A DNA stretch of 64,000 nucleotides from Phaeobacter sp. CECT 5382 (GCF_001457775.1 NZ_CYSG01000005.1:124001-188000); one strand, 5' to 3'. Numbered from the stretch's first letter, positions 34,622 to 44,235 are shown. Numbers and translations: made by a program. Notes: generated by a model not told the origin, from the letters alone.

Positions 34622-35434
34622 ATGGCGCACGCTAAAAATCACGATTTTCATATTCTGCCTCCGTCGATTCTGCCTCTCATGGCAGCCCTCGGTGGTTTCA
34701 TCATGCTCTTCGGGGCGGTTCTCTGGATGCGCGACATCACCGCCTGGATGTTCTGGGGTGGCCTGGTAATGGTGCTCTATGTCAGCTTTGCCTGGTGGTC
34801 CGAGATGGTCAAAGAGGCCCGTCAGGGTGACCACACCAAAGTGGTCCGCATCGGTCTGCGCTACGGTTTCATCCTGTTTGTGATGTCCGAAGTCATGTTC
34901 TTCTTTGCCTGGTTCTGGTCGTTCTTTAAACACGCGATCTATCCAATGGAGAGCTATTTCGGCACTGAATATGTGGCGCCTGCGATCCACGCGGTTGACC
35001 CCTTCCACCTGCCACTGATCAACACTCTGGTTCTGCTTCTGTCAGGCTGTGCCGTGACTTGGGCACACCATGCGCTGGTGCACAACAACGATCGCAAGGC
35101 GCTGATCCAGGGCCTGTCGATTGGTATCGTTCTGGGCGTATTCTTCACCGCGCTGCAGGGCTATGAGTACTATGAGCTGATTGCACATGACGGCTGGAAA
35201 TTCGGCGAAGATGAGTTCTACTCGAACTTCTTCATGGCCACTGGTTTTCACGGCTTTCACGTTCTCTTGGGGACTATCTTCCTGCTCGTCTGTCTGATCC
35301 GCGCGATGAAGGGTGATTTCACCCCTGAACAGCACGTTGGTTTCGAGGCCGCTGCCTGGTACTGGCACTTCGTGGACGTTGTCTGGCTGTTCTTGTTCTT
35401 TGCTGTCTACCTCTGGGGCACCTCCGGCATGTAA
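34622..35434 (+). CDS. ctaE: Cytochrome c oxidase subunit III
   Basis: A 270-residue membrane subunit with seven helices. Family stretches are [67 protein letters not shown] and the C-terminal [17 protein letters not shown]. Acidic Glu in [10 protein letters not shown] is the conserved carboxyl residue of subunit III. It begins 11 bases after ctaG. A strong hairpin lies between this gene and the SURF1 gene. Confidence 0.97.
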   Translation: MAHAKNHDFHILPPSILPLMAALGGFIMLFGAVLWMRDITAWMFWGGLVMVLYVSFAWWSEMVKEARQGDHTKVVRIGLRYGFILFVMSEVMFFFAWFWSFFKHAIYPMESYFGTEYVAPAIHAVDPFHLPLINTLVLLLSGCAVTWAHHALVHNNDRKALIQGLSIGIVLGVFFTALQGYEYYELIAHDGWKFGEDEFYSNFFMATGFHGFHVLLGTIFLLVCLIRAMKGDFTPEQHVGFEAAAWYWHFVDVVWLFLFFAVYLWGTSGM

Positions 35435-35495
35435 GACCGGAATGTACCGGGTACATCTTTGTGGTTTTCAAAATCGCACTGAAACCGTATCTACC

Positions 35496-35527
35496 ACAGC
35501 GCGCGAGGCCTCCTCGCGCGCTGTTTC
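35496..35527 (+). terminator. Strong hairpin between ctaE and SURF1
   Basis: ACAGCGCGCGAGG CCT CCTCGCGCGCTGT is a perfect 13-bp GC-rich stem followed by TTCTATG. The T-run is weak, so it is probably a partial terminator or an mRNA 3' protector for the structural genes. Confidence 0.6.
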
Positions 35528-35541
35528 TATGAGAGGGTGCC

Positions 35542-36216
35542 ATGCGGCGACTGTTCTTCTTTCTGGTGATTGGCGGGCTTGGGCTGGCGACACTCTTGAG
35601 TCTCGGTACTTGGCAGCTCAAGCGCCTGGCTTGGAAAGACGACCTTGTGCAAACCATCGGGACCCGTATCGCCGCCGCCCCCGTTGTTGTTCCGCACGGC
35701 CCGACTGAGACGAAAGACCGCTACCGTGCCGTCACCGCGGAAGGTGAGCTGGGAGCGCAGGATCTGCATGTGTTCTGGGTCACCAAGGATGCCGAGACAG
35801 GCTACCGTGTGATTTCGGCCCTTGTCATGGGTGATGGACGCCGCCTGCTTTTGGATCGTGGCTTCATTCCGGCGGCCGACAAGAACAGCCCCCGCAGATC
35901 TGGTGCCGTTTCGGTGACAGGTAATCTTTTGTGGCCGGATGAGGGGGATTGGACAACGCCTGCACCAGAAGTCGACACCAATATCCTTTATGCCCGCGAC
36001 GTCGCCTATATGGCTAATCTTCTGGGCACAGAACCGGTTTTGATTGTTGCCCGCAGCATCTCTCCTGAAACAACTGTGATACCGCAGGCTGTGACAACTG
36101 CGGGCATTCCGAACAACCACTTGCAATATGCGATCACTTGGTTTTCGCTGGCCTTTGTCTGGGCCGCGATGACCGCCTCTTTTCTGTGGCGCTCAAACGC
36201 CAAATCCGAAGGCTGA
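35542..36216 (+). CDS. SURF1 family cytochrome c oxidase assembly protein
   Basis: A 224-residue membrane protein that handles heme A insertion into oxidase subunit I. Two terminal membrane helices (LFFFLVIGGLGLATLLSLGTWQL; YAITWFSLAFVWAAMTASFLW) flank the periplasmic domain. The stretches LGTWQLKRLAWK, LLLDRGFIPA and the C-terminal NNHLQYAITWFSLA are typical of SURF1. It begins 14 bases after the hairpin and ends four bases before thrC. Confidence 0.93.
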   Translation: MRRLFFFLVIGGLGLATLLSLGTWQLKRLAWKDDLVQTIGTRIAAAPVVVPHGPTETKDRYRAVTAEGELGAQDLHVFWVTKDAETGYRVISALVMGDGRRLLLDRGFIPAADKNSPRRSGAVSVTGNLLWPDEGDWTTPAPEVDTNILYARDVAYMANLLGTEPVLIVARSISPETTVIPQAVTTAGIPNNHLQYAITWFSLAFVWAAMTASFLWRSNAKSEG

Positions 36217-36220
36217 TGCG

Positions 36221-37609
36221 ATGAAATATATCTCCACCCGTGGGCAGGCGCCCGAGCTGACATTCGAAGAGGCGATGCTGACCGGGCTGGCCCGTGACGG
36301 TGGCCTGTATGTGCCCGCCGAAATCCCACAGCTGAGCCACGATGACATAAAGGCCCTGTCTGGGCTGTCATACGAAGAAACCGCGTTCCGGGTGATGCGC
36401 CCCTTTCTGGGTGATTGTTTCACTGATGAGGAATTTCGCGGCATCATTTCGCGCGCCTACGCTGGATTTGGCCATGCTGCCCGCGCGCCGCTGAAACAGC
36501 TGGCACCGAACCATTTCCTGCTGGAGCTGTTTCACGGCCCGACGCTGGCCTTCAAAGACTTTGCCATGCAGCTGATCGGCCAGCTGTTTCAGGTCGCTTT
36601 GGAACGTCGGGGTGATCGCGTAACCATTGCTGGCGCCACCTCAGGGGACACAGGCTCTGCTGCGATGGAGGCTTTTCGCGGCCTCAGCAATGTGGATGTC
36701 TTCATCCTGTTTCCCCATGGTCGTGTCTCTGAGGTGCAGCGCCGCCAGATGACCACGCCTGCCGACAAAAACGTGCATGCGCTGGCGCTGGATGGCGATT
36801 TTGACGATTGCCAGGCTCGCGTCAAAGACATGTTCAATGATTTTGATTTCCGCGATGGGGTCAAACTGGCCGGCGTGAACTCGATCAACATCGCGCGGGT
36901 GCTGGCGCAGGTGGTGTATTACTTCTCCTCCGCTGTGTCGCTCGGCGCGCCAGAGCGCGAGGTCAGCTTTACCGTGCCGACCGGCAATTTTGGCGACATC
37001 TTTGCAGGCTACATTGCCAAACAGATGGGGCTGCCGATCAAGGATCTGGTGGTAGCGACCAACCAGAATGACATTTTGCACCGCTGCCTGCAGGGCGCGG
37101 GCTATCACAAGGGCGAAACCCAGCCCTCGATCTCTCCGTCGATGGATATTCAGGTCTCCTCCAACTTTGAACGTGCGCTTTATTTTGCCTATGACAAGGA
37201 CGCGAATGCGGTGGCGCAGCTTATGGAAGAGCTGAAAGAGGGCGGCTTTGACGTAAGCCAGGGTGCCATGCAGGCGCTGTCGGAAACCTATAAATCAGGT
37301 CGTGCCTCCGAGGAGGAGACTTTGGCAACCATCAAGACGGAAATGGCCGCATCCGGAGAGTTGCTCTGCCCGCATGGCGCGGTTGGTGTCAAAGTGGCAA
37401 ATGAGCAGCGCGAAGCCGCTGTGCCGATGATCACTCTGGCCACGGCGCATCCGGCGAAATTCCCGGCAGCGGTGGAACAGGCCTCGGGCATCTATCCGGA
37501 CCTTCCTGCCCGTATGGCGGATCTATATGATCGCGACGAACGGGTGAGCGGCATTGCCAATGACCTTGGCGCTATCGAAGATCACATCAGAAAGAATATC
37601 AAACAGTGA
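36221..37609 (+). CDS. thrC: Threonine synthase
   Basis: A pyridoxal-phosphate enzyme of 462 residues that turns O-phosphohomoserine into threonine. The N-terminus MKYISTRGQAPELTFEEAML and the PLP lysine in GPTLAFKDFAMQLIG are typical of the long fold II form. GATSGDTGSAAMEAF, TVPTGNFGDIFAGY and ATNQNDIL are also family sequence. It follows SURF1 by four bases. This placement of thrC after cta genes is standard in Rhodobacteraceae. A GTG start for the next gene lies ten bases after its stop. Confidence 0.96.
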   Translation: MKYISTRGQAPELTFEEAMLTGLARDGGLYVPAEIPQLSHDDIKALSGLSYEETAFRVMRPFLGDCFTDEEFRGIISRAYAGFGHAARAPLKQLAPNHFLLELFHGPTLAFKDFAMQLIGQLFQVALERRGDRVTIAGATSGDTGSAAMEAFRGLSNVDVFILFPHGRVSEVQRRQMTTPADKNVHALALDGDFDDCQARVKDMFNDFDFRDGVKLAGVNSINIARVLAQVVYYFSSAVSLGAPEREVSFTVPTGNFGDIFAGYIAKQMGLPIKDLVVATNQNDILHRCLQGAGYHKGETQPSISPSMDIQVSSNFERALYFAYDKDANAVAQLMEELKEGGFDVSQGAMQALSETYKSGRASEEETLATIKTEMAASGELLCPHGAVGVKVANEQREAAVPMITLATAHPAKFPAAVEQASGIYPDLPARMADLYDRDERVSGIANDLGAIEDHIRKNIKQ

Positions 37610-37619
37610 GCCAAAATCA

Positions 37620-38885
37620 GTGAGCGTACAGCAGCATCAACTCGCCAATGGCTTTCGTATTGTGACCGAAGCGATGCCCGGTTTGCAGTCGGCCTCGATC
37701 GGCATCTGGGTCACCGCCGGCGGGCGCAACGAGCGGCTGGAACAGAACGGCATCGCCCATTTTCTGGAGCACATGGCCTTTAAGGGCACCAAGCGGCGCA
37801 CGGCCTTGCAGATCGCCGAGGCGGTCGAAGACGTGGGCGGCTATATCAACGCCTATACCTCGCGCGAGGTGACAGCCTATTATGCGCGCGTGCTCAAGGA
37901 TGACGTGCCATTGGCGCTGGACGTGCTGGCGGATATCCTGCGCAATCCGGTGTTTGACCCACGAGAAATTGAGGTCGAACGCGGGGTGATTCTGCAGGAG
38001 ATCGGCCAAGCGCTGGACACGCCCGATGACGTGATTTTTGACTGGCTGCAGGAAGAAAGCTACGGCGACCAGCCCCTGGGACGCACCATTCTGGGGCCTG
38101 CCGAAAACATCAGCGCCTTTGGTCGCGAAGATCTGACCCGGTTCGTGGCAGAGCACTATGGCCCCGGCCAGATGATTCTGTCGGCTGCAGGGGCGGTGGA
38201 TCATGACAGTCTGGTCAAACTGGCCGAAGAGATGTTTGGCGATATGGTCTCCAAACCATCTCTGGTGATGGAGGCGGGGCATTTCACCGGCGGCAGCGAA
38301 GCCCGGCATATCAAAGAGCTGGAGCAGGCGCATTTTGCCCTCTCGTTCGAAAGCCCCGGCTACCGCGATGATGCGATTTACACGGCGCAGATTTATGCGG
38401 GCGTGATGGGCGGTGGCATGTCGAGTCGCCTGTTTCAGGAAGTGCGCGAAAAACGCGGGCTGTGCTATACCATTTTTGCTCAGGCTGGTGCCTATGCTGA
38501 TACCGGCAGCACCACACTTTATGCGGGCACCTCGGGCGAGCAGCTGGAAGAGCTGGCCAATATCACTGTGGATGAGATGAAGCGCGCCGCCGACGATATG
38601 AATGACGCCGAGGTGGAGCGCGCACGCGCGCAGATGAAGGCCGGTATGCTGATGGGGCTGGAAAGCCCGACCAACCGCGCCGAACGTCTGGCGCGTTTGG
38701 TGCAGATCTGGGACCGGGTGCCGCCTCTGGAGGAAACCGTTGGGTTGATCAATGCGGTCACCACTGCCGATGTGCGTGCGATGGCCGAAGACCTGGCTGT
38801 GCGTGCCCCAGTGGCCATGGCGCTTTATGGGCCTGTCGAGGGCGCGCCGAGCCTTGCCACTCTGCAGGAGCGTCGTATCGCCTGA
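37620..38885 (+). CDS. M16 family zinc peptidase (processing-peptidase-like)
   Basis: A 421-residue peptidase related to the beta subunit of the mitochondrial processing peptidase. The inverted zinc motif HxxEH is in GIAHFLEHMAFKG, and the distal Glu region is VERGVILQEIGQ. GPGQMILSAAGAVDHD and the Gly-rich GGGMSSRLFQEVREKRGLCYT are typical. It is likely cytosolic or membrane-associated, as no signal peptide is seen. The frame is open back to 37554 inside thrC, but the GTG at 37620-37622 (SVQQHQLANGF) gives the family's usual start. Its stop overlaps the next ATG. Confidence 0.92.
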   Translation: MSVQQHQLANGFRIVTEAMPGLQSASIGIWVTAGGRNERLEQNGIAHFLEHMAFKGTKRRTALQIAEAVEDVGGYINAYTSREVTAYYARVLKDDVPLALDVLADILRNPVFDPREIEVERGVILQEIGQALDTPDDVIFDWLQEESYGDQPLGRTILGPAENISAFGREDLTRFVAEHYGPGQMILSAAGAVDHDSLVKLAEEMFGDMVSKPSLVMEAGHFTGGSEARHIKELEQAHFALSFESPGYRDDAIYTAQIYAGVMGGGMSSRLFQEVREKRGLCYTIFAQAGAYADTGSTTLYAGTSGEQLEELANITVDEMKRAADDMNDAEVERARAQMKAGMLMGLESPTNRAERLARLVQIWDRVPPLEETVGLINAVTTADVRAMAEDLAVRAPVAMALYGPVEGAPSLATLQERRIA

Positions 38886-39469
38886 TGCTGCTGGGCCGTC
38901 GTACACTTCGACTGGAAACCGAGCGGCTGACGCTGCGGCCGCCGGTGCATTCGGATTTTCAGCAGTGGGCGGCCCTGCGACTGAAAAGCCAAGCTTATCT
39001 CATCCCGTGGGAGCCAGCCTGGGCGGCGGATCATCTGGGACGCAAGTCCTTTACCAACCGGGTCTACTGGGCGCGCCGCTCGGTTGCGGGCGGCACAGCG
39101 CTGCCACTGTTTCTGATCCGACGCGAAGATCAGGTGGTGCTGGGGGCGATAACGCTCGACAATATCCGGCGTGGCCCGGCACAGGCTGGCACACTGGGGT
39201 ATTGGACGGGACAGCCGTTTGGGCGGCAGGGCTACATGCGCGAGGCCATTGGTGCAGTGGTGCACCACGCCTTTGGCAAGCTGGATCTGAGCCGGATTGA
39301 GGCCGCCTGCCTGCCGGAAAACGCCGCCTCGCGCGGCTTGTTGGAAAAATCCGGTTTCAAATATGAAGGTGTGGCGCAGTCTTATCTGCAGATCGGTGGG
39401 CGCTGGCGCACCCATGTGTTGTATGCTGCCCTGCGTCACGACCGCCGGGGTCGCACCCAGGCGGGATAG
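38885..39469 (+). CDS. GNAT acetyltransferase (RimJ-like)
   Basis: A 194-residue GNAT protein of the ribosomal N-terminal acetyltransferase type. It begins LETERLTLRPPVHSDFQQW and shows the acetyl-CoA site GTLGYWTGQPFGRQGYMREA, then LDLSRIEAACLPENAASRGLLEKSGF. RimJ-type enzymes acetylate N-termini of ribosomal or other proteins; the target here is unknown. It is coupled to the M16 gene by TGATG. It probably ends the cta-thrC transcript. Confidence 0.9.
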   Translation: MLLGRRTLRLETERLTLRPPVHSDFQQWAALRLKSQAYLIPWEPAWAADHLGRKSFTNRVYWARRSVAGGTALPLFLIRREDQVVLGAITLDNIRRGPAQAGTLGYWTGQPFGRQGYMREAIGAVVHHAFGKLDLSRIEAACLPENAASRGLLEKSGFKYEGVAQSYLQIGGRWRTHVLYAALRHDRRGRTQAG

Positions 39470-39772
39470 GTTTTGTTTGCCGGCAGATGAATGACATCGT
39501 TGCAGGCGGCACAGATAGCGCGCCGGGGGGCTCCCGCCTCCGGGCGGTGCCTTGGCCGAATTGGCCAAACCACCACCAGCGGAGTTGGGCCCGGCGCCGC
39601 GCTGTCGCGCGGCGCGGTCGGGTTTTGTCGCAGCCACAACGACAAAGGTGCAGCCGTGGCAGAGATGCAAAATCAAAAATGATGCACGCATTGAGGGCCA
39701 CTTAACTAGACTGGGGGCTCGGTCGGCAGTGGTAGGGCTTGCCATGAGCGCTCGGATTGGGGATGCAGGGGT
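39470..39772. other. Gap after the GNAT gene
   Basis: A 303-base gap between the GNAT gene and the FAD oxidoreductase gene. It holds repeat copy B (39529-39622). The remainder carries no gene I can support; the last ~100 bases likely hold the promoter of the oxidoreductase. Confidence 0.5.
39529..39622. repeat. GC-rich intergenic repeat element, copy B (one-ended)
   Basis: Starts GGCTCCCGCC, has an internal palindrome TTGGCCGAATTGGCCAA and ends with GTTGGGCCCGGCGCCGCGC and a hairpin partner GCGCGGCGC. These match, in inverted order, the end GGGAGC..., the ATCCATTGGAT palindrome position and the GGGCCCAAC/hairpin core of copy A. The opposite GCGGGAGC end is missing. Confidence 0.55.
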
Positions 39773-41200
39773 ATGACCTATGCTCCAGCTGATCCCGCCT
39801 TTGCCACCCATCTTTCTTCGCTGTTGCCAGAAGGGGTCCTTTGTCCGTCTGAGCCGCGCTATCAGGAAGAGCCGCGCGGGCGCTATACCGGGCAGGTGGG
39901 TGTGTTGGCCAAGCCCGGCTCGGCGCAGGAGGTGGCCCTGTTGCTGCGCGAAGCCAATGCCGCCCGTGTGGCGGTGGTGCCCTATGGGGGCGGTACCGGG
40001 CTGGTTGGCGGGCAGGTCCTGCCGGAAGGGCCGCCGCCTTTGCTGATTTCGCTGGAGCGGATGAACAAGATCCGTGAGGTCTACCCGCAGGAAAACGTAC
40101 TGGTCGCCGAGGCTGGTGCAATTCTTGCCGATGTGCAGCAGGCAGCCCAGGCGCAGGACCGGCTGTTTCCGCTGTCGCTGGCTTCTGAAGGCTCGGCTCG
40201 CATCGGCGGAAACCTTGCAACCAATGCCGGCGGGGTGAATGTACTACGCTATGGCAATGCGCGCGATCTGTGCCTTGGACTGGAGGCGGTGCTGCCCTCG
40301 GGTGAGATCTGGAACGGGCTGACCCGGTTGCGCAAGGACAACACTGGCTATGACCTGCGCAATCTGCTGGTCGGAGCGGAGGGCACGCTGGGCATCATCA
40401 CCGCTGCGGCCCTGAAATTGTCGCCAATCCCGGCGCAGCAGGGCACAGCGCTTTTCGTGGTCCCCGACCCCGAAGCGGCGATTTCGCTGCTGGCCCTGGC
40501 GCGCAGCCAGCTGGGAGAGGTTGTCAGCGCCTTTGAGCTGATCCACAGACAGGGCCTGAAATTTCTGGCCGAGCATCTGCCCCAGATCCGCCAGCCATTC
40601 TCAGAGACGCCGGAATGGTCGGTTCTGATTGATCTGGGTATGGCTCAGGGGCAGTCCCCTGTCACGGCCTTGACTGATCTGTTTGAGGCGGCGCTGGAGG
40701 CCGATCTGGCGCAGGACGGGGTGATCGCCCAGTCTGAGGCTCAGCGGCAGGCGTTGTGGTCTCTACGTGAACAGATCCCCGAAGCCAATCGCCTTGTGGG
40801 ATCGGTGTCGAGCCATGATATATCGGTGCCGATCTCGACTATTCCGGAATTCATCCAGCGCGGAGGGAAAGTCATTGCAGCCCTTGGGGATGGGACGATG
40901 CGGATCAACTGTTTTGGCCACTTGGGCGATGGCAACCTGCACTACAATGTGTTTCCGGCTGCTGGCAGGACCAGCCGTGACTACGAGGATATGCGAGGGG
41001 CAGTGAAATCGGCGGTCCACGATCTGGTACAGCAGATGGGCGGCTCTTTCAGTGCCGAACACGGGGTGGGGCGGATGAAGGTGGCTGATTTGCAGCGTTA
41101 TGGCGATCCAGTGAAACTGGCGACGATGCGGGCGATCAAGCAGGCACTGGATCCCATCGGGATCATGAACCCCGGCGCGGTGCTTCCGGTTCTTGGCTAG
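39773..41200 (+). CDS. FAD-linked oxidoreductase (GlcD / D-2-hydroxyacid dehydrogenase type)
   Basis: A 475-residue enzyme of the vanillyl-alcohol-oxidase flavin family. The FAD domain shows VVPYGGGTGLVGGQ, EGSARIGGNLATNAGGVNVLRYGN and VGAEGTLGIITAAALKLSP. The cap domain ends with HLGDGNLHYNVFP and SAEHGVGRMK, which hold metal/substrate ligands of the D-lactate/D-2-hydroxyglutarate dehydrogenase type. It likely oxidises a D-2-hydroxyacid. No glcE/glcF partner is seen, so a single-subunit D-2-hydroxyglutarate dehydrogenase is more likely than glycolate oxidase; this is inference. Confidence 0.87.
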   Translation: MTYAPADPAFATHLSSLLPEGVLCPSEPRYQEEPRGRYTGQVGVLAKPGSAQEVALLLREANAARVAVVPYGGGTGLVGGQVLPEGPPPLLISLERMNKIREVYPQENVLVAEAGAILADVQQAAQAQDRLFPLSLASEGSARIGGNLATNAGGVNVLRYGNARDLCLGLEAVLPSGEIWNGLTRLRKDNTGYDLRNLLVGAEGTLGIITAAALKLSPIPAQQGTALFVVPDPEAAISLLALARSQLGEVVSAFELIHRQGLKFLAEHLPQIRQPFSETPEWSVLIDLGMAQGQSPVTALTDLFEAALEADLAQDGVIAQSEAQRQALWSLREQIPEANRLVGSVSSHDISVPISTIPEFIQRGGKVIAALGDGTMRINCFGHLGDGNLHYNVFPAAGRTSRDYEDMRGAVKSAVHDLVQQMGGSFSAEHGVGRMKVADLQRYGDPVKLATMRAIKQALDPIGIMNPGAVLPVLG

Positions 41201-41580
41201 GTGCTGCGTCGGCACAGAAATCGGCTTGGGTAAATGTAACGACACATTTGATTTTTCAGCGTTTGAAAAATGCGGTGCCTACTCGTTCCTGTGTTTGAGG
41301 GGACACGCAAAGAGACGGCCTGATCTTAGCCGGAGACGAGTGAGGTCAGCCCGAGACGAGGCTGAGACGTTGCCAGATCCGGCTCGAGGGCTCCCGCGCA
41401 GATCAAGCCCTCCTGTCGGAGCGCTTCAACCGGCTTGGGCCGAGCGCTGCGCGAAAGCGCGGCGCGCCTCTCTGGCTCATTGAGCCAGAGAGGCCATGCC
41501 CAACGGGAAGGGCTTCACGTTAGTGAGGACCTGACGGGCGGGAGCGCATGCTCTCCAATCGTTAGGTCCCGACTATCAGG
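41201..41580. other. Gap between the FAD oxidoreductase and apt
   Basis: A 380-base gap between two convergent genes. It holds repeat copy C (41388-41546). The part before it (41201-41387) carries short repeats of GAGACGAG (41333-41340, 41353-41360) but no gene that can be supported. Confidence 0.55.
41388..41546. repeat. GC-rich intergenic repeat element, copy C
   Basis: Bounded by GGGCTCCCGCG (41388-41398) and GGGCGGGAGC (41536-41545), with inverted arms GCTCCCGC / GCGGGAGC. Inside are TTGGGCC, GCGCTGCGC GAAA GCGCGGCGC, a strong hairpin CTCTCTGGCTC / GAGCCAGAGAG (41468-41492) and GCCCAACGGGAAGGG. The motif set and order are those of copy A. Confidence 0.6.
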
Positions 41581-42120
41581 TTAATCACCTTCGAATTCGC
41601 ATAGGACATGAACATCCATGCCCATATCTTCGAGCACTTTGCGGCCCCCCAAAGCGGGCAGGTCAACGATGAAAGAACAAGACACGATCTCGCCGCCGAG
41701 CCGTTCAATCAATTTGATCCCGGCCGAGGCAGTACCGCCGGTGGCCAGCAGATCGTCCACCACCAGGACCTTTTCTCCGGGCTGGATGGCATCGTCATGG
41801 ATCTCGACGATGGCCTCGCCATATTCCAGTTTGTAATCCTGGCTGATGGTGGCGCCGGGCAGTTTGCCTTTCTTGCGGATCGGCACAAAACCGACGCTCA
41901 GCTGGTGGGCAATGGCGCCGCCAAGGATAAAGCCGCGTGCCTCAAGACCGACAACCTTGTCGATGCGCTCTCCGGCATAGGGGTGCAGCATCTGGTCGAT
42001 CGCCATGCGAAATCCGCGTGGATCAGCAAACAGCGTTGTCACATCGCGAAACATGATGCCTTCGTGCGGAAAGTCGACGATGGTTCGGATATAGTCCTTT
42101 ACGACGGTCTTTTTAGGCAT
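41581..42120 (-). CDS. apt: Adenine phosphoribosyltransferase
   Basis: A 179-residue purine salvage enzyme that makes AMP from adenine and PRPP. The PRPP motif is [41 protein letters not shown] at the N-terminus and [31 protein letters not shown] are family sequence. The frame is open 99 codons further upstream, but that stretch is Pro-rich, unlike Apt, and the ATG at 42118-42120 gives the normal length. It may share its role with mtnP (2.1 kb away), which releases adenine from methylthioadenosine. Confidence 0.96.
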   Translation of the reverse strand: MPKKTVVKDYIRTIVDFPHEGIMFRDVTTLFADPRGFRMAIDQMLHPYAGERIDKVVGLEARGFILGGAIAHQLSVGFVPIRKKGKLPGATISQDYKLEYGEAIVEIHDDAIQPGEKVLVVDDLLATGGTASAGIKLIERLGGEIVSCSFIVDLPALGGRKVLEDMGMDVHVLCEFEGD

Positions 42121-42358
42121 GGGGCGGCTTTCTGTTGTTGGGCACATCTTAATGGTCGTTGGTTGGCGTTCGGGCGGCAAAAACGGTCGAACAAATTGGC
42201 CACCCGGGGTTTGGCGGAACAGGGCGTCGCTGGCAAGTCCCAACAGGGTAAACTCTGCTGCAAACGGAGCGCCCTTGGGGGGGGCTCCGGGGGCGTTCGG
42301 CGTCCAAGGGCCCGTGCCTAAGTGAGAAACCTTTACAGTGGCTGGCAGACTGGTTGGT

Positions 42359-42991
42359 CTAGCCGGGGCGACGTAAGAACGCAGTGGCGATGCCCATCCC
42401 GACCAAAGCGGCCCCACCGGTCCGGGTCAGGTTGGCAATGGCGCGGGGGCGCGCGATCCAGCTGCGCAGCCGGTCAGCCAGCAAGGCGTAGGCAAGTGCG
42501 TTGATTGCGGCTAGCCCCACGAAGGTGGCGATCAATATGGCGAATTGCGGTGCAAGACTCTCGGTGGGGCGGATGAACTGCGGCACAAAGGCGATGAAAA
42601 AGGCGATGGACTTGGGGTTGAGCGCCGTCACCACTGCTGCATGTGAGAAGACACCGCGCGCCTTGATGCCATCTGTTGGCACCAGCCCTGTCAGCCCCTG
42701 TGCATCGGCAGCACTGCGCCAAAGTTTGATGCCAAGCCACAAAAGATAGGCCGCGCCGAGCCATTTCAAGACTGAAAACAACGCAGCCGAGGCCATCACC
42801 AGGGCGCCAAGTCCAGCCAAAGAAGCGCTCATGGCGATGAGATCTCCGAGCGCCACGCCCAGAGCCGATGCAACTGCGACCGAGCGGCCCTTGGACAAAG
42901 CATAGCTGAGCACCAAAAGCACGGTCGGTCCCGGGATCAGCAAAAGTGCTGTGGAGGCTGCGACAAAGGCCAGCCAAAGATTGAAGTCCAT
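42359..42991 (-). CDS. LysE/RhtB family exporter
   Basis: A 210-residue membrane protein with six helices that exports an amino acid or homoserine lactone. The N-terminal [24 protein letters not shown] carries the GPxxL motif typical of RhtB-like carriers, and [21 protein letters not shown] is the second family stretch. Substrate is not readable from sequence. It has an AAAAGGAGACC ribosome site. The 238-base gap towards apt contains GC-rich sequence and the apt promoter. Confidence 0.9.
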   Translation of the reverse strand: MDFNLWLAFVAASTALLLIPGPTVLLVLSYALSKGRSVAVASALGVALGDLIAMSASLAGLGALVMASAALFSVLKWLGAAYLLWLGIKLWRSAADAQGLTGLVPTDGIKARGVFSHAAVVTALNPKSIAFFIAFVPQFIRPTESLAPQFAILIATFVGLAAINALAYALLADRLRSWIARPRAIANLTRTGGAALVGMGIATAFLRRPG

Positions 42992-43044
42992 TTTGGTCTC
43001 CTTTTTTCAATCGTCGCTAGCAAAGGCCTGTGATGCCGCGATGG

Positions 43045-44070
43045 TCAACGAAAGATTTCAGTGCAGCGCCGCATCAGGCTCTCTAGTGGGCCATGCGGGA
43101 AGATTAGCATCCATATCCAGGTCAGCAACATCGAGAGGGCGCAAAATCCAAGACTGAAGCCAAAGATCTGTTCTGTTGTGAGAGACCCATCAAGTTGGCC
43201 CATAGCTTCGAGTGTGCCCATGCCCAGCAGGATATGGGCTACGTAGAGGCTCAGCGCCATGCGACCGGGGGCGGCCAACCATTCAGCAATGCCGAGCCGG
43301 TGCAGTCCCGCGCCAAGACGAAGCATGGCACCAATCATGACCAGGGCACTGCCTCCGGCTGTCAGAATATAAAACGGTCCCGGTGGAAGCGATGCAGTGC
43401 CCAAAAGGGACGCCAGGTCAGGGTCTTGCACCAGGTGGCCTGGAACGCTGCCCAGGGCACCTGCGATCAGCCCCCAAAGGATCAGGCGGTTTTGAATTGT
43501 TTTCTGATACAAATCCTGCCGTCCGATCCACATGCCGAAAAAGACAAAAGAGACCCAGGGGAAAACCGGATGCCAGCCATTGAAAAAACTGTGCCGCAGA
43601 AAGCCTTCAAGGGTCCAGAAATCGGCGTAGGCCAGGGTTTCCCAGTTCCAATGTGCCTCATAGTCGAGAAAAATCAGCCCCAGAAACCCCAGTGCTACAG
43701 CGCCGAGGGCAGCAATCCACAGGCTGCGGTCCGGTGCCGAAACAAAAGGCAGGGCGACCAGAAAATAGAGTGCATAGTAGTGCAGAATGTCAGCCTCAAA
43801 GATCAAAAGGTTCACCAGACCAATTGCCAGAAGAAACCCGGCCCGGGCGAGTAGAACCAGTTTGGAGCTTTTTTCTGCTTTGGCGTGGCCCATTGAGAGA
43901 CCAATACCGGCAAGTATGACAAATAGAGCCGAGGCGCGCCCTTCAAGGCTGTTGGTCAAAACGGAGGCAAAATCACTTCCCGGAGTAACCTGTGCTGCGA
44001 TGCGAAAATTCACCAGTACCATGCCGCAAAAGGCCAGAAAGCGGGCGATGTCCAAACCATGTAGGCGCAT
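43045..44070 (-). CDS. DUF418 / acyltransferase-like membrane protein
   Basis: A 341-residue protein with about nine membrane helices. The opening RLHGLDIARFLAFCGMVLVNF matches the D-x-x-R helix of the heparan-alpha-glucosaminide acetyltransferase / DUF418 fold. SLEGRASALFVILAGIGLSMG and the C-terminal GRMALSLYVAHILLGMGTLE are typical of DUF418. It may transfer an acyl group across the membrane, but no substrate is known. The ATG at 44068-44070 is chosen over a TTG two codons earlier. Confidence 0.82.
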   Translation of the reverse strand: MRLHGLDIARFLAFCGMVLVNFRIAAQVTPGSDFASVLTNSLEGRASALFVILAGIGLSMGHAKAEKSSKLVLLARAGFLLAIGLVNLLIFEADILHYYALYFLVALPFVSAPDRSLWIAALGAVALGFLGLIFLDYEAHWNWETLAYADFWTLEGFLRHSFFNGWHPVFPWVSFVFFGMWIGRQDLYQKTIQNRLILWGLIAGALGSVPGHLVQDPDLASLLGTASLPPGPFYILTAGGSALVMIGAMLRLGAGLHRLGIAEWLAAPGRMALSLYVAHILLGMGTLEAMGQLDGSLTTEQIFGFSLGFCALSMLLTWIWMLIFPHGPLESLMRRCTEIFR

Positions 44071-44235
44071 AGGCAATTACCGTGGAAAAGTCGTTGCGAA
44101 AATCATTAGTGAAGTCATCCCTTTATCAAGGTCGTGGCCGCTCTGATTTAAAGGGGCGCAGGCAATAATCGCTCGCGCCGCCTGGTCTTTTGGGTAAGCT
44201 TCTGTTTTGGAACGGCCAGTTTTGTGGCTATGCGC

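Noticed and set aside
37617-38906. Minus-strand frame of 429 codons opposite the M16 peptidase gene
   Set aside because: It is the mirror frame of a clear zinc peptidase gene; its His/Gln-rich content and lack of motifs mark it as a shadow.
42121-42417. N-terminal extension of apt by 99 codons
   Set aside because: The extension is Pro/Arg-rich, overlaps the end of the LysE gene and is not seen in Apt enzymes; the internal ATG gives the normal 179 residues.
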